A DNA stretch of 35,217 nt from Cyanobium sp. CZS48M (GTDB lineage: Bacteria; Cyanobacteriota; Cyanobacteriia; PCC-6307; Cyanobiaceae), in contig JAUCZK010000026.1 of assembly GCA_030373145.1 (NCBI GenBank), positions 1-35,217 on the forward strand. Reading direction: 5' to 3'. Below are positions 7,775 through 18,440 of this stretch, one piece after another; the stretch's first letter is position 1; every line of letters starts with the position of its first letter. The notes beneath the pieces are model-generated. The model did no database searches. It had not been told where the DNA came from and worked only from the letters and a program-made list of their open reading frames with translations. Made by a program: the position numbers and the translations under genes.

Positions 7775-9049
7775 ATGACCACAATGGCAATCAACACTGA
7801 AACCCACGCCGGCTGGGCCAGGGAGCGGCTGGCCGCCGCCGCTGAGCGGACGGCGCCTTTGGCCGCCGCCCGCACCGCTGCCGTGCAGCCGGCACTGGCA
7901 CGGGTGCTCGACGCCTTCGCCGCTGAGCGGCTGGGCACCCACCACTTCGCCTCCGTCAGTGGCTACGGCCATGGCGACCTGGGCCGGGAGGTGCTCGATC
8001 GCGTCTTCGCGCGGGTGCTGGGGGCCGAGGCCGCCGCCGTGCGCCTGCAGTTCGTGAGCGGCACCCACGCCATCGCCGCCGCCCTGTTCGGGGTGCTGCG
8101 CCCCGGTGATCGAATGCTGGCCCTCACCGGCCGCCCCTACGACACCCTGGAGGAGGTGATCGGTCTGCGCGGCACTGGCCAAGGCTCCCTGGCCGAGTTC
8201 GGCATCCACTACGACGAGCTGCCGCTCACGGCCGCCGGTGCGGTGGACGAGAACGGCCTGGCTGCGGCCCTGGCGGTGCCCACGCGCCTGGTGTTGATCC
8301 AGCGCAGCTGCGGCTACAGCTGGCGGCCCGCCCTCAGCCTGGAGGTGATCGCCCGCCTCTGCGAGCGAGTGGAGGCCCTGCAGCCCGGCTGCATCCGCTT
8401 CGTTGACAACTGCTACGGCGAATTGGTGGAACCCCTGGAGCCGCCGGCGGTGGGTGCCGACCTGATCGCCGGCTCGCTGATCAAGAACCTCGGCGGCACC
8501 ATCGCCCCCACCGGCGGCTATGTGGCCGGTCGCGCCGAGCTGGTGGAGCAGGCCTGCTGCCGGCTCACGGCCCCGGGCATCGGCAGCGAGGGCGGCACCG
8601 GTTTCGATCTCTATCGCCTGCTGTTCCAGGGTCTGTTTCTGGCGCCCCAGATGGTGTCGGAGGCGCTGATCGGTGCTGATCTCACCGCCGCGGTGTTCAG
8701 CGATCTGGGCTATGCCGTGCAGCCCCAGCTGGGGGAGCACCGCAGCGACCTGATCCAGGCGGTGCGCTTCGGCGCCCCCGAGCCCCTGATCCGGGTGTGC
8801 CGGGCCTTCCAGTCGTGCTCACCGGTGGGGAGTTACCTCGATCCGGTGCCGGCGCCGATGCCCGGCTACGCCAGCGAGCTGGTGATGGCCGGCGGCAGTT
8901 TCATCGATGGCAGCACCAGCGAGTTCTCCGCCGATGGCCCCCTGCGCGAGCCCTACGTGCTCTTTTCGCAGGGCGGCACCCACCGCAGCCACGTGGCCCT
9001 GGCGCTGGAGCGGGCCCTGACGGCCCTGGGCCCTGGCGGGGGCTCCTGA
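7775..9049 (+). CDS. PLP-dependent methionine gamma-lyase-like (aluminium resistance) protein
   Basis: A fold-type I PLP enzyme of the family labelled methionine gamma-lyase / aluminium resistance protein, related to cystathionine beta/gamma-lyases. From the chosen ATG it has 424 residues. Visible features are the cofactor-pocket stretch LQFVSGTHAIAAALFG, the QRSCGYSWRP motif, the aspartate stretch VDNCYGELVE, and the Schiff-base lysine at about residue 237 in GSLIKNLGGTIAPTGGY. An upstream GTG (7727) would add 16 residues with no family character; an ATG at 7784 is also possible. The family is widespread in cyanobacteria and its physiological substrate is not established. It lies 53 bases upstream of gcvH on the same strand; a shared amino-acid theme is possible but not proved. 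Confidence 0.88.
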   Translation: MTTMAINTETHAGWARERLAAAAERTAPLAAARTAAVQPALARVLDAFAAERLGTHHFASVSGYGHGDLGREVLDRVFARVLGAEAAAVRLQFVSGTHAIAAALFGVLRPGDRMLALTGRPYDTLEEVIGLRGTGQGSLAEFGIHYDELPLTAAGAVDENGLAAALAVPTRLVLIQRSCGYSWRPALSLEVIARLCERVEALQPGCIRFVDNCYGELVEPLEPPAVGADLIAGSLIKNLGGTIAPTGGYVAGRAELVEQACCRLTAPGIGSEGGTGFDLYRLLFQGLFLAPQMVSEALIGADLTAAVFSDLGYAVQPQLGEHRSDLIQAVRFGAPEPLIRVCRAFQSCSPVGSYLDPVPAPMPGYASELVMAGGSFIDGSTSEFSADGPLREPYVLFSQGGTHRSHVALALERALTALGPGGGS

Positions 9050-9102
9050 GCGCGGCGCCCCCCCGGGAGCCACACTGGGTCGAAACCTCTCTCCGGTCCG
9101 CG

Positions 9103-9492
9103 ATGGCCCTCCAGGTCCCCGACGACTGCCGCTACGCCGACAGCCACGAATACGTGCGACCGGAGGGGGAGTTGGTGCGGGTGGGGGTGAGTGCCTTCGC
9201 CGTCGATCAGCTCGGCGACATCGTCTTTGTGGAGCTGCCCGAAAACGGCGCCCAGCTGGAGCGGGGCAGCAGTTTCGGCACAGTCGAATCGGTCAAGGCC
9301 GTCGAGGAGATGTACGCCCCGATCAGCGGCACCGTGGAGCGGCGCAACGAGGCGGTGCTCGCCAGCCCCGAGGAGCTGCAGAACGATCCCCACGGCGAGG
9401 GGTGGTTGCTGCTGATGCGCCCCAGCGATCCCGCCCAGCTCGACGACCTGCTCGATCCCGCCAGCTACCGCGCCAAGCTGGAAGGCTCCTGA
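9103..9492 (+). CDS. gcvH: Glycine cleavage system H protein
   Basis: GcvH is the lipoyl carrier that shuttles the aminomethyl intermediate between the P, T and L proteins of the glycine cleavage system, the main sink for photorespiratory glycine in cyanobacteria. The 129-residue product has the usual length, the N-terminal YADSHEYVR, the GDIVFVELPE strand, and the lipoylation site ESVKAVEE with lysine 65. The frame remains open upstream but only the ATG at 9103 gives the family N-terminus. gcvP follows 57 bases downstream, so the two are likely cotranscribed. Confidence 0.96.
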   Translation: MALQVPDDCRYADSHEYVRPEGELVRVGVSAFAVDQLGDIVFVELPENGAQLERGSSFGTVESVKAVEEMYAPISGTVERRNEAVLASPEELQNDPHGEGWLLLMRPSDPAQLDDLLDPASYRAKLEGS

Positions 9493-9549
9493 ACCCTGGT
9501 CCGGCAGGGCGAAGTCCCTAGGATCCAGTGCTAAGCCGGACCGGGTGGC

Positions 9550-12591
<3,042 letters not shown>

Positions 12592-12731
12592 GATCCGCGC
12601 AAGTTGATCAATCCTCAGGTTTTCTTTCGAATCCAGGGGTTGTTTCTTTGCACAGATCTGTGAGAAATGCGCCCGGAAGTTCCGGTTTCGCTGCTCCTTC
12701 CGATCCGCCCCATCGCTGCGCCGACCCATCC

Positions 12732-13043
12732 ATGAACGGCAACAACGACGACACCTCAGGTCCTGCTGCCATTCGTCGACTGGTGATGGCTGACGCTGAG
12801 GCGGCCCGTCAACCGGGATCGCCGTCCAGGCGGGGCCCTTCGCTGCCAGCGGTGCCCACCACCCTGTCCAGTTCCCACGACCGGGGAGAAACCTTCCAGG
12901 AAGAAGGCACCAACGTGCTGCGGGTTCCCTTTGGAGTCCGTCAGGCCAAGCGTTATCGCGGTGAGCGCCCCGAGCGCTGGGCCACCCTGGTGCTGCCATT
13001 CCAGGCCGGCGGTCCCACCCCCACGCCGCCCCAGGCGGCCTGA
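12732..13043 (+). CDS. Small hypothetical protein
   Basis: A 103-residue ORF beginning MNGNNDDTSG, 140 bases after gcvP on the same strand. An upstream in-frame TTG at 12648 would add 28 residues that look non-coding. The first 70 residues are low in structure and rich in serine, proline and arginine. The only compact part is near the end: EGTNVLRVPFGVRQAKRYRGERPERWATLVLPF. No family recognised. The motif-like tail and normal codon use suggest a real, probably cyanobacteria-specific gene. Confidence 0.55.
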   Translation: MNGNNDDTSGPAAIRRLVMADAEAARQPGSPSRRGPSLPAVPTTLSSSHDRGETFQEEGTNVLRVPFGVRQAKRYRGERPERWATLVLPFQAGGPTPTPPQAA

Positions 13044-13052
13044 GGCCTCAGG
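13039..13052. repeat. Perfect 14-bp palindrome at the end of the 103-residue gene
   Basis: CCTGAGGCCTCAGG covers the stop codon of the plus-strand gene and lies between two convergent genes only 24 bases apart. It has no following T-run in either direction. It may fold as part of an overlapping 3' end structure, or be chance in GC-rich DNA. Confidence 0.3.
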
Positions 13053-13067
13053 GGCTCAGAGGGGGGA

Positions 13068-13301
13068 TCAGGCGGCTCGGGTGAGGCGCCAGTCCACCAG
13101 TGCCTTCACATCCTCCAGGGAGCTGGCGGGGGTGCGGAAGGGCAGCACCGGCATCGGACTGCGCTCGGGCCGCACCAGCCAGCTGAGATCAGCCTGGGGC
13201 ATCAGCACGAAGCCGCGGTAGCGCACGATCCAGCGCTTGGGCTCCAGCTCCAGGTCGGGGACCACCCGCAGACCAGGCGCATAGGGATCGTGGGTCGCCA
13301 T
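13068..13301 (-). CDS. Small conserved-looking hypothetical protein
   Basis: A 77-residue ORF starting MATHDPYAPGLRVV. It has a compact alternating pattern (LELEPKRWIVRYRGFVLMPQ) suggesting a small beta-rich fold, then a helical end (SLEDVKALVDWRL). The frame is open upstream to 13391 but the added residues look random. I do not recognise a family; small proteins of this kind are common in cyanobacterial genomes. It is the last gene of the minus-strand run that begins with flv3, 126 bases after the DUF924 gene, and is convergent with the gene at 12732-13043. Confidence 0.6.
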   Translation of the reverse strand: MATHDPYAPGLRVVPDLELEPKRWIVRYRGFVLMPQADLSWLVRPERSPMPVLPFRTPASSLEDVKALVDWRLTRAA

Positions 13302-13427
13302 GACCAGGTGCGCGATGAAAGGTCGAAACTCATTGCAGTGGTGTGGATGAATTGGCGCAGCATCACCCGCTGCCTTTCGGAAAACGGTCATGGTTTGTCA
13401 TGAATTGCCGGTGGAGCGGTGGAGCCT

Positions 13428-13979
13428 TCAGAAGCGGGAGCCGGGTTGCTTCAGAAACGCCAGTTCCTCGGTGCTGGAGCTGCGCCCAAGGACTTCGTTG
13501 CGGTGGGGGAAGCGCCCGAAACGGGCGATGACATCCCTGTGGCGGCGGGCAAACGCTGTGGTTTCGGCATCACAGAAGCGTTCGTACAGCTTCAGCCCCC
13601 GGTCCTGGATCGCCAGGTCCTCGCTGTGCATCAGGGGCATCAGCCAGAACTGGCGCCGCTCGCGCCTGGGTTCGGCTTCGATCCAGCCCATGGCGAGGGC
13701 CCGCAGGCTCTGCTCCAGGGCCGCGGCATCCCCGGCGAAAGCCTCGGGCGTCCCGCGCCAGAGCTGTCTCGGCAGCTGATCGAGCAGCAGCACCAGCGCC
13801 AGTGCTGAGTCGGGATCGTCTGCCCATGGTCGCAGCTCCCCGGCCAGGGCCCGCTCGCAGAGCCCCCCGAAGCGTTCGCGCACCTGCTGATCGAAGGCGA
13901 CATCCTTGCGGAACCACTGGGCCGGCTGACACTCCTCGAACCAGAAGCGCAGCAGATCGTGGGCGCCCGGCCCGTTCAT
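13428..13979 (-). CDS. DUF924 family protein
   Basis: The 183-residue protein matches the DUF924 (TPR-like, all-helical) family: LLRFWFEECQPAQWFRKD near the N-terminus, the central LLLDQLPRQLWRGTPEAFA and the motif FWLMPLMHSEDLAIQD, then RFGRFPHRNEVLGR close to the end. Biochemical function is not known. Its ATG overlaps the pirin stop by four bases (ATGA), so it is translationally coupled to the upstream genes of a reductase-pirin-DUF924 operon. This coupling ties it to small-molecule redox chemistry by context only. Confidence 0.92.
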   Translation of the reverse strand: MNGPGAHDLLRFWFEECQPAQWFRKDVAFDQQVRERFGGLCERALAGELRPWADDPDSALALVLLLDQLPRQLWRGTPEAFAGDAAALEQSLRALAMGWIEAEPRRERRQFWLMPLMHSEDLAIQDRGLKLYERFCDAETTAFARRHRDVIARFGRFPHRNEVLGRSSSTEELAFLKQPGSRF

Positions 13980-14698
13980 GCCAGCTCGAACAGCAGCAGA
14001 TCGGTGCCGGCCGCCGTGGCTGTGAGCTCTCCGGATCCGCCGGCGACGAAGCCGAGGCCATCGCCGGCCCCCAGGGGCTGGGAGCCGTCTGGTCCGCTCA
14101 GCTCCACCGCACCATCGATCAGCTGCAGCCAGGCCTGGCGCCCGGCCGCCAGGGGCAGCTGGAGGCTGACACCTGCACTGGGCTGGGCCCGCCACAGCCG
14201 CACGGGCCGGTGGATCGCCATGGCCCCCTCACTCTGCTGAGGGTCCAGCAGCAGGGTCCAGTCGTCGCCGAAGCTGAAGGCCTTTTGCTCATAGGCCGGC
14301 CTGATGCCGCGGCTGCTGGGCTCGATCCAGATCTGCAGCAGTCGGCAGGGGCTGCCCGATTCATTGATCTCGCTGTGGACCACCCCGGTGCCGGCGCTCA
14401 TGCGCTGCACCTCCCCCACCCTCAGCACGGCCCCATGGCCCATCGAATCGCGGTGGCTGAGCTCCCCCTCCACCATCACCGTGATGATCTCCATGTCGCT
14501 GTGGGGATGCATCCCGAAACCACGGCCCGGCGCGATGGTGTCCTCGTTGATCACCCGCAGGGGGCCATAGCCCATCCAGGCAGGGTCGTAGTGGTGGCCG
14601 AAGCTGAAGGTGTGCCAGCTCTCGAGCCAGTCGAGTCGGCCATGGAAGCGCTCGGCCGCCGGGCGCAGCAGGGTTTCGGTTCGTGGGGTGGTGGTCAT
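13976..14698 (-). CDS. Pirin family bicupin protein (YhhW-like)
   Basis: A 240-residue double-cupin protein. The N-terminal cupin has the metal-binding histidines in GMHPHSDMEIITVM and ELSHRDSMG and the pirin signature VQRMSAGTGVVHSE. The C-terminal half is a second, degenerate cupin. Some pirins have quercetin 2,3-dioxygenase activity, others act as redox-responsive regulators; the role here is unknown. The start overlaps the stop of the Old Yellow Enzyme gene as ATGA, and its own stop overlaps the DUF924 start in the same way. Confidence 0.92.
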   Translation of the reverse strand: MTTTPRTETLLRPAAERFHGRLDWLESWHTFSFGHHYDPAWMGYGPLRVINEDTIAPGRGFGMHPHSDMEIITVMVEGELSHRDSMGHGAVLRVGEVQRMSAGTGVVHSEINESGSPCRLLQIWIEPSSRGIRPAYEQKAFSFGDDWTLLLDPQQSEGAMAIHRPVRLWRAQPSAGVSLQLPLAAGRQAWLQLIDGAVELSGPDGSQPLGAGDGLGFVAGGSGELTATAAGTDLLLFELA

Positions 14699-15756
14699 GG
14701 CAGGGCGGGGTAGTCGGTGTACCCGGCGGAGCCCGGGGTGTAGAAGGTGGCGGGGTCGGGGCTGTTGAGCGGGCCCCCACGCCGCAGGCGCTCGGGGAGA
14801 TCGGGGTTGGCCAGGAAGGCCGTGCCGAAGGCCACCGCGTCGATGGCACCCGCTCCGATGGCTGCATTGGCCTCGCTGCCGTCGTACCCCATGTTGGCGA
14901 TCAGGGTGCCGTTGAAGTGTTCACGCACCGGCGTGAGCACATCCCCCTGCTGCTGACCGAGGAGATCGCCGCGCATCACATGGAGATACTCCAGACCGCA
15001 GCCATTGAGCCGCTCCGCCAGCCAGCGGGTGAGGCCGACCGGATCGGAATCGACCATGGCGTTGTAGCTGTTGAGCGGCGAGATCCGCAGTCCCACCAGC
15101 TCCGCCTCCTGGCGCACCGCCTCGATCACCTCGAGCACCAGGCGGGCCCGGTTCTCGATCGGACCGCCATAGGGGCCAGCGCGGCGGTTACTCCCGTCGC
15201 GCAGGAATTCATCGAGCAGATAGCCGTTGGCCCCGTGCACCTCCACACCGTCGAAACCGGCGGCGATGGCGTTGCGGGCAGCCTGGCGGAACCCGGCCAC
15301 GATGGCGGGCAGCTCAGCGTCGGCCAGCTCCCGCGGCACCACGTAGGGCTTCTTGCCCTCCGGGGTGTGGATCTCATCGCCGCTGATGGTGATCGGGCTG
15401 GGGGCCACCGGCTGCCGGCCGCCGTTGAGGAGCGGGTGGCAGGCTCGTCCCCCGTGCCAGAGCTGCAGCACGATGCGGCCTCCCGCCGCGTGGACCGCGT
15501 CGGTGGTGAGCGTCCAGCCGTCGATCTGGGCCTGGGAGTGGATGCCCGGCTCACTGATGAACGACGACTCCCCCTCCATCACCATCGTGGCTTCGGCGAT
15601 GATCAGCCCCGCCGAAGCCCGCTGGGCGTAGTACTCCGCCATGAGCGGGCCCGGCACATGGCCCGCCTCGGCCCGTGAACGGGTGAGGGGGGCCATCAGC
15701 ACCCGGTTGGGCAGCTCCAGGGGGCCGAGCCGCAGGGGAGTGAACAGGTCGGCCAT
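14695..15756 (-). CDS. Old Yellow Enzyme family alkene reductase (FMN)
   Basis: A 353-residue FMN-dependent TIM-barrel reductase of the OYE/NemA type, which reduces activated C=C bonds of enones, quinones or nitro compounds with NAD(P)H. Visible motifs are FTPLRLGPLELPNRVLMAPLTRSRA at the start (FMN-binding threonine), LWHGGR, the substrate-binding pair in VEVHGANGYLLDEFL, and the phosphate-binding GAIDAVAFGTAFLANPDL near the end. It heads a three-gene unit with pirin and DUF924, each joined by a four-base overlap, and lies 70 bases downstream of rubrerythrin. Likely role: detoxifying electrophiles arising under oxidative stress (inference). Confidence 0.94.
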   Translation of the reverse strand: MADLFTPLRLGPLELPNRVLMAPLTRSRAEAGHVPGPLMAEYYAQRASAGLIIAEATMVMEGESSFISEPGIHSQAQIDGWTLTTDAVHAAGGRIVLQLWHGGRACHPLLNGGRQPVAPSPITISGDEIHTPEGKKPYVVPRELADAELPAIVAGFRQAARNAIAAGFDGVEVHGANGYLLDEFLRDGSNRRAGPYGGPIENRARLVLEVIEAVRQEAELVGLRISPLNSYNAMVDSDPVGLTRWLAERLNGCGLEYLHVMRGDLLGQQQGDVLTPVREHFNGTLIANMGYDGSEANAAIGAGAIDAVAFGTAFLANPDLPERLRRGGPLNSPDPATFYTPGSAGYTDYPALP

Positions 15757-15826
15757 GGGGGGTAACGATCGGGTGTCGGTGATGAGTCCGGCACTCGGGC
15801 GGCCGGTGATCGAGTCAGGTCAGCGA

Positions 15827-16540
15827 TCAGGCCGCCAGCAGCTCCGGCTCGCGGTAGGGCTCGAAGCTGGCTTTGCGGACCCCGCAGATCGGGCATTCCC
15901 AGTCGTCGGGGATGGCCTCGAAGGGGGTGCCCGCGGCGATGCCGGAATCGGGATCGCCGATGGCGGGGTCGTAGATCATCGAGCAGACCTTGCAGATCCA
16001 GAGGCCGGGCAGGGGCTCACTGGCCTCACCAGCGGTGCCCTCGCCGGAGAGGGCCTTCAGGGCGATGCCGTAGCGGTCGGCGTGGTGCTGCTCGATCGGG
16101 GTGAGGAAGCCGAAGTTGCTGGCGGCCTTGCGGAAGACACCGGCGTGGTCTTTGGATTCAGCGATCTGCTCGTTGAATTCAGCTTCGGCGCTGGCATCGC
16201 GCTCGGCGCGGGCAGCGGCGGCGAACTCCGGATACATGGTGGTGTACTCGTAGGTTTCGCCTTCGATCGCCAGCTCCAGGCAGCGTGCGAGCACCGCCTG
16301 CTTCTGCTCGTCGCTGAGGGAAGCGGGATCCGCCACCACCAGCTCGGGATGGAGCAGGCGGAAATGGGCGAAGGCGTGCTCGGTCTCCTGGTTGGCGGTG
16401 TCGCGGAAGAGGCGGGCCAGCTCGGCATGGCCGAGGGTCTTGGCCACATCGGCGAAGAAGAGATATTTGCGGTTGGCCATGCTCTCGCCGCCGAAGGCGG
16501 CTTCGAGGTTGGCGCTGGTGACGGGGTTGGAGAGATTCAT
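15827..16540 (-). CDS. Rubrerythrin
   Basis: Rubrerythrin reduces hydrogen peroxide at a non-heme di-iron site, fed by its own rubredoxin-type iron. The 237-residue protein has the ferritin-like four-helix part with [23 protein letters not shown] and [12 protein letters not shown] supplying the carboxylate/histidine ligands, and a C-terminal rubredoxin domain with CKVC and CPIC. ATG 16540 is chosen over a GTG six bases upstream. A 17-bp near-palindrome lies 42 bases upstream. It is 73 bases downstream of flv1 on the same strand and belongs to a stretch rich in O2 and peroxide handling enzymes. Confidence 0.95.
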   Translation of the reverse strand: MNLSNPVTSANLEAAFGGESMANRKYLFFADVAKTLGHAELARLFRDTANQETEHAFAHFRLLHPELVVADPASLSDEQKQAVLARCLELAIEGETYEYTTMYPEFAAAARAERDASAEAEFNEQIAESKDHAGVFRKAASNFGFLTPIEQHHADRYGIALKALSGEGTAGEASEPLPGLWICKVCSMIYDPAIGDPDSGIAAGTPFEAIPDDWECPICGVRKASFEPYREPELLAA

Positions 16541-16582
16541 GGACACAGAGGAGCGGGTTGGCCGGTCTTCCCAGACCCTAGC

Positions 16583-16599
16583 ACTAAGTCGGACTGAGT
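16583..16599. promoter_or_regulatory. 17-bp near-palindrome upstream of rubrerythrin
   Basis: ACTAAGTCGGACTGAGT pairs with itself at 7 of 8 arm positions around a central base (ACTnAGTCnGACTnAGT). It lies between flv1 and rubrerythrin, 42 bases before the rubrerythrin ATG, where a promoter is expected. The shape fits a dimeric repressor site, such as those of Rrf2- or Fur-class proteins; which regulator binds cannot be said from sequence. Confidence 0.5.
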
Positions 16600-16613
16600 A
16601 TGAGTTAGCCGAA

Positions 16614-18440
16614 TCAATAGTTGGCGCCGCTGCGCCGCTTGTGCACCGCCGTGGTGCCTGTGGGATCCAGCACGGCGCCCTGGCTCACGACGGCGTAGAT
16701 CAGCCAGTGGTCCCCGCACTCCATCCGCTGGCTCACCCGGGCCTCAAGCCAGGCCAGGGCCTCCGGCAGCACCGGCTGGCCTCCCGGACTGCTCTCCAGC
16801 TCCAGCCCCGCGAAACGGTCGGCACCGGGGGGAAAGGGTTGCAGGAACTGCTTCATCGGCCCGCTCTCGCGGCCGGCGGCCAGCACGTTGAGGGCAAAGC
16901 CATCGCCCACGTGTAGCAGCGCCTCGACGGCGCGGTCTTTGGCCACCGCCACCGTGAAGCCGGGTGGGCTGAAGCTGGCCTGGCTGACCCAGCTGGCCAC
17001 CATCGCCCCCGCCAGCGCGCCCTCCCCTTCCCCCTTGCGGGTGGTGAGCACGCAGAGGGAGCCCACCACCCGACCGAGGGCCAGCACTGCCGGGTTGCTG
17101 CGGCTCTCACTCAGGCCACCGGCGGCCACCCGCTTCTGGCGCTTCTGGCGCTGCTGAAGTTCCCGGCCTAAGGCCGTGCCGGTTTCCTCCAGCCGTTTGA
17201 GGGTGGCGCCATCGGGGCTGAACTTCACCCGGATTGGCTCGAAGGCGAAGCGGAAGCCCCCGTCGCGCAGCTTGCTCTCCAGCAGGTCGATGGCCTCGCC
17301 ACTCCAGCCGAAGCTGCCGAACACGCCCACCGGCTTGTCGCGGTCGCCCTCCGCCAGCAGGGTGCCCAGAGCGGAAACGATCGGCGTGGGGGCATGGCCC
17401 CCGAGGGTGGGGGAGCCGATCATCAGGGCGTCGCAACCGCGGATCGTCTGCAGGAGCTGCTCGGGGGGCGCGAATTCACAGTTCAGGCTCTCGACCCGGA
17501 CCCCCGTGCGCGCCACCCCCTGGGCCAGCGCGTCCGCGATGGCAGCGGTGTTGCCGTAGGCGCTGGCATAGAGCAGGGCCACCGAGAGCTGGGCCTTCTC
17601 CTGGCTCTCGCCCCAGCGGCGATAGTCGGCCAGCAGGCTGCGCCAGCTTTCGCTGATGGCCGGGCCATGGCCCGGAGCGATCGTTCGGATCGCCAGCTCA
17701 TCGAGGCGATCCACCACCGTTTCCACCTGGCGGGCCATCGGCGCCATCAGGCAGTCGTAGAAGTAGCGGCGATCCTCCTCGGTGCTGTCGCGGTTGGCCT
17801 CGGCCCAGCGCTCGCTGCAGCGGTGGGCGGCGAAGAACTTGCCGCTCATCAGCAGGCCGGTGCGCTCCTCGAAGGCCACCAGGGCGCTGGGCCAGCGGGG
17901 GGTGGGGGTGGGAATCAGGCTGAGCCGGTAGCCGTTCGCCAGCTCCCGGCTCACCTCCTGCTTGATCACATCGATCGGCGGCAGGGGCGGCAGGGGCGGA
18001 TCCGGCTTCGCCTCGACGCCAGCTCCCACCGCAGGGGCGGTGGGCTTGCGCTGGCTCCAGAGCTCCTGCAGCAGCCGGGCGCCGGCATTGGAGGCCACCA
18101 GCATCAGGGCCGGCCAGCGCAGTGCCAGCTCCCGCAGCAGCGTCACCCGGTTGGGGTTGAGGTGACCCACCACCACCTTCAGGGCCGCCTCGCTGGGCAC
18201 CAGCCCACTGAGCTGCTCCAGGAACGGCTCCGAAAACGAGGCCCCCGGCGGATGCACCAGCACCGGCGGGATCGGGGCGCCAGCGGTGCTGCTGCCAGCC
18301 TCGAACAGAAACGCGTTGGCGGTGGTGCCCCGCTCCAGGCCGTATTCCACCTCGAAGCGCAGGCGCTTGGGGCTGAGGCCCCGCAGGCAGATCAGTCCAG
18401 GCTCGATCGGCAGCAGGATGACGCGGCGGTCACGGGTCAT
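16614..18440 (-). CDS. flv1: Flavodiiron protein, Flv1-type with altered di-iron ligands
   Basis: A 608-residue class C flavodiiron protein: beta-lactamase-like domain (to about 290), flavodoxin domain (from [13 protein letters not shown]) and C-terminal flavin-reductase domain ([15 protein letters not shown]). In canonical members the iron ligands read HxExDH; here the site is HLNPNR (93-98), so the glutamate, aspartate and second histidine are replaced. APGHGP keeps the last histidine. Such substitution marks the Flv1 (FlvA) partner, which works with Flv3 in NADPH- or ferredoxin-driven O2 photoreduction to water at photosystem I. ATG 18440 overlaps the acyltransferase stop by four bases, so translation is probably coupled. 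The Flv1 label rests on ligand changes and on the Flv3 partner in the same cluster. Confidence 0.9.
   Translation of the reverse strand: MTRDRRVILLPIEPGLICLRGLSPKRLRFEVEYGLERGTTANAFLFEAGSSTAGAPIPPVLVHPPGASFSEPFLEQLSGLVPSEAALKVVVGHLNPNRVTLLRELALRWPALMLVASNAGARLLQELWSQRKPTAPAVGAGVEAKPDPPLPPLPPIDVIKQEVSRELANGYRLSLIPTPTPRWPSALVAFEERTGLLMSGKFFAAHRCSERWAEANRDSTEEDRRYFYDCLMAPMARQVETVVDRLDELAIRTIAPGHGPAISESWRSLLADYRRWGESQEKAQLSVALLYASAYGNTAAIADALAQGVARTGVRVESLNCEFAPPEQLLQTIRGCDALMIGSPTLGGHAPTPIVSALGTLLAEGDRDKPVGVFGSFGWSGEAIDLLESKLRDGGFRFAFEPIRVKFSPDGATLKRLEETGTALGRELQQRQKRQKRVAAGGLSESRSNPAVLALGRVVGSLCVLTTRKGEGEGALAGAMVASWVSQASFSPPGFTVAVAKDRAVEALLHVGDGFALNVLAAGRESGPMKQFLQPFPPGADRFAGLELESSPGGQPVLPEALAWLEARVSQRMECGDHWLIYAVVSQGAVLDPTGTTAVHKRRSGANY

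Noticed and set aside
9050-9549. Glycine riboswitch in front of gcvH or gcvP
   Set aside because: The gaps are only 53 and 57 bases and show no paired aptamer structure.
12600-12660. TTCGAATCC-like T-arm of a tRNA
   Set aside because: Only the loop-like word is present; no acceptor or anticodon stems can be paired around it.
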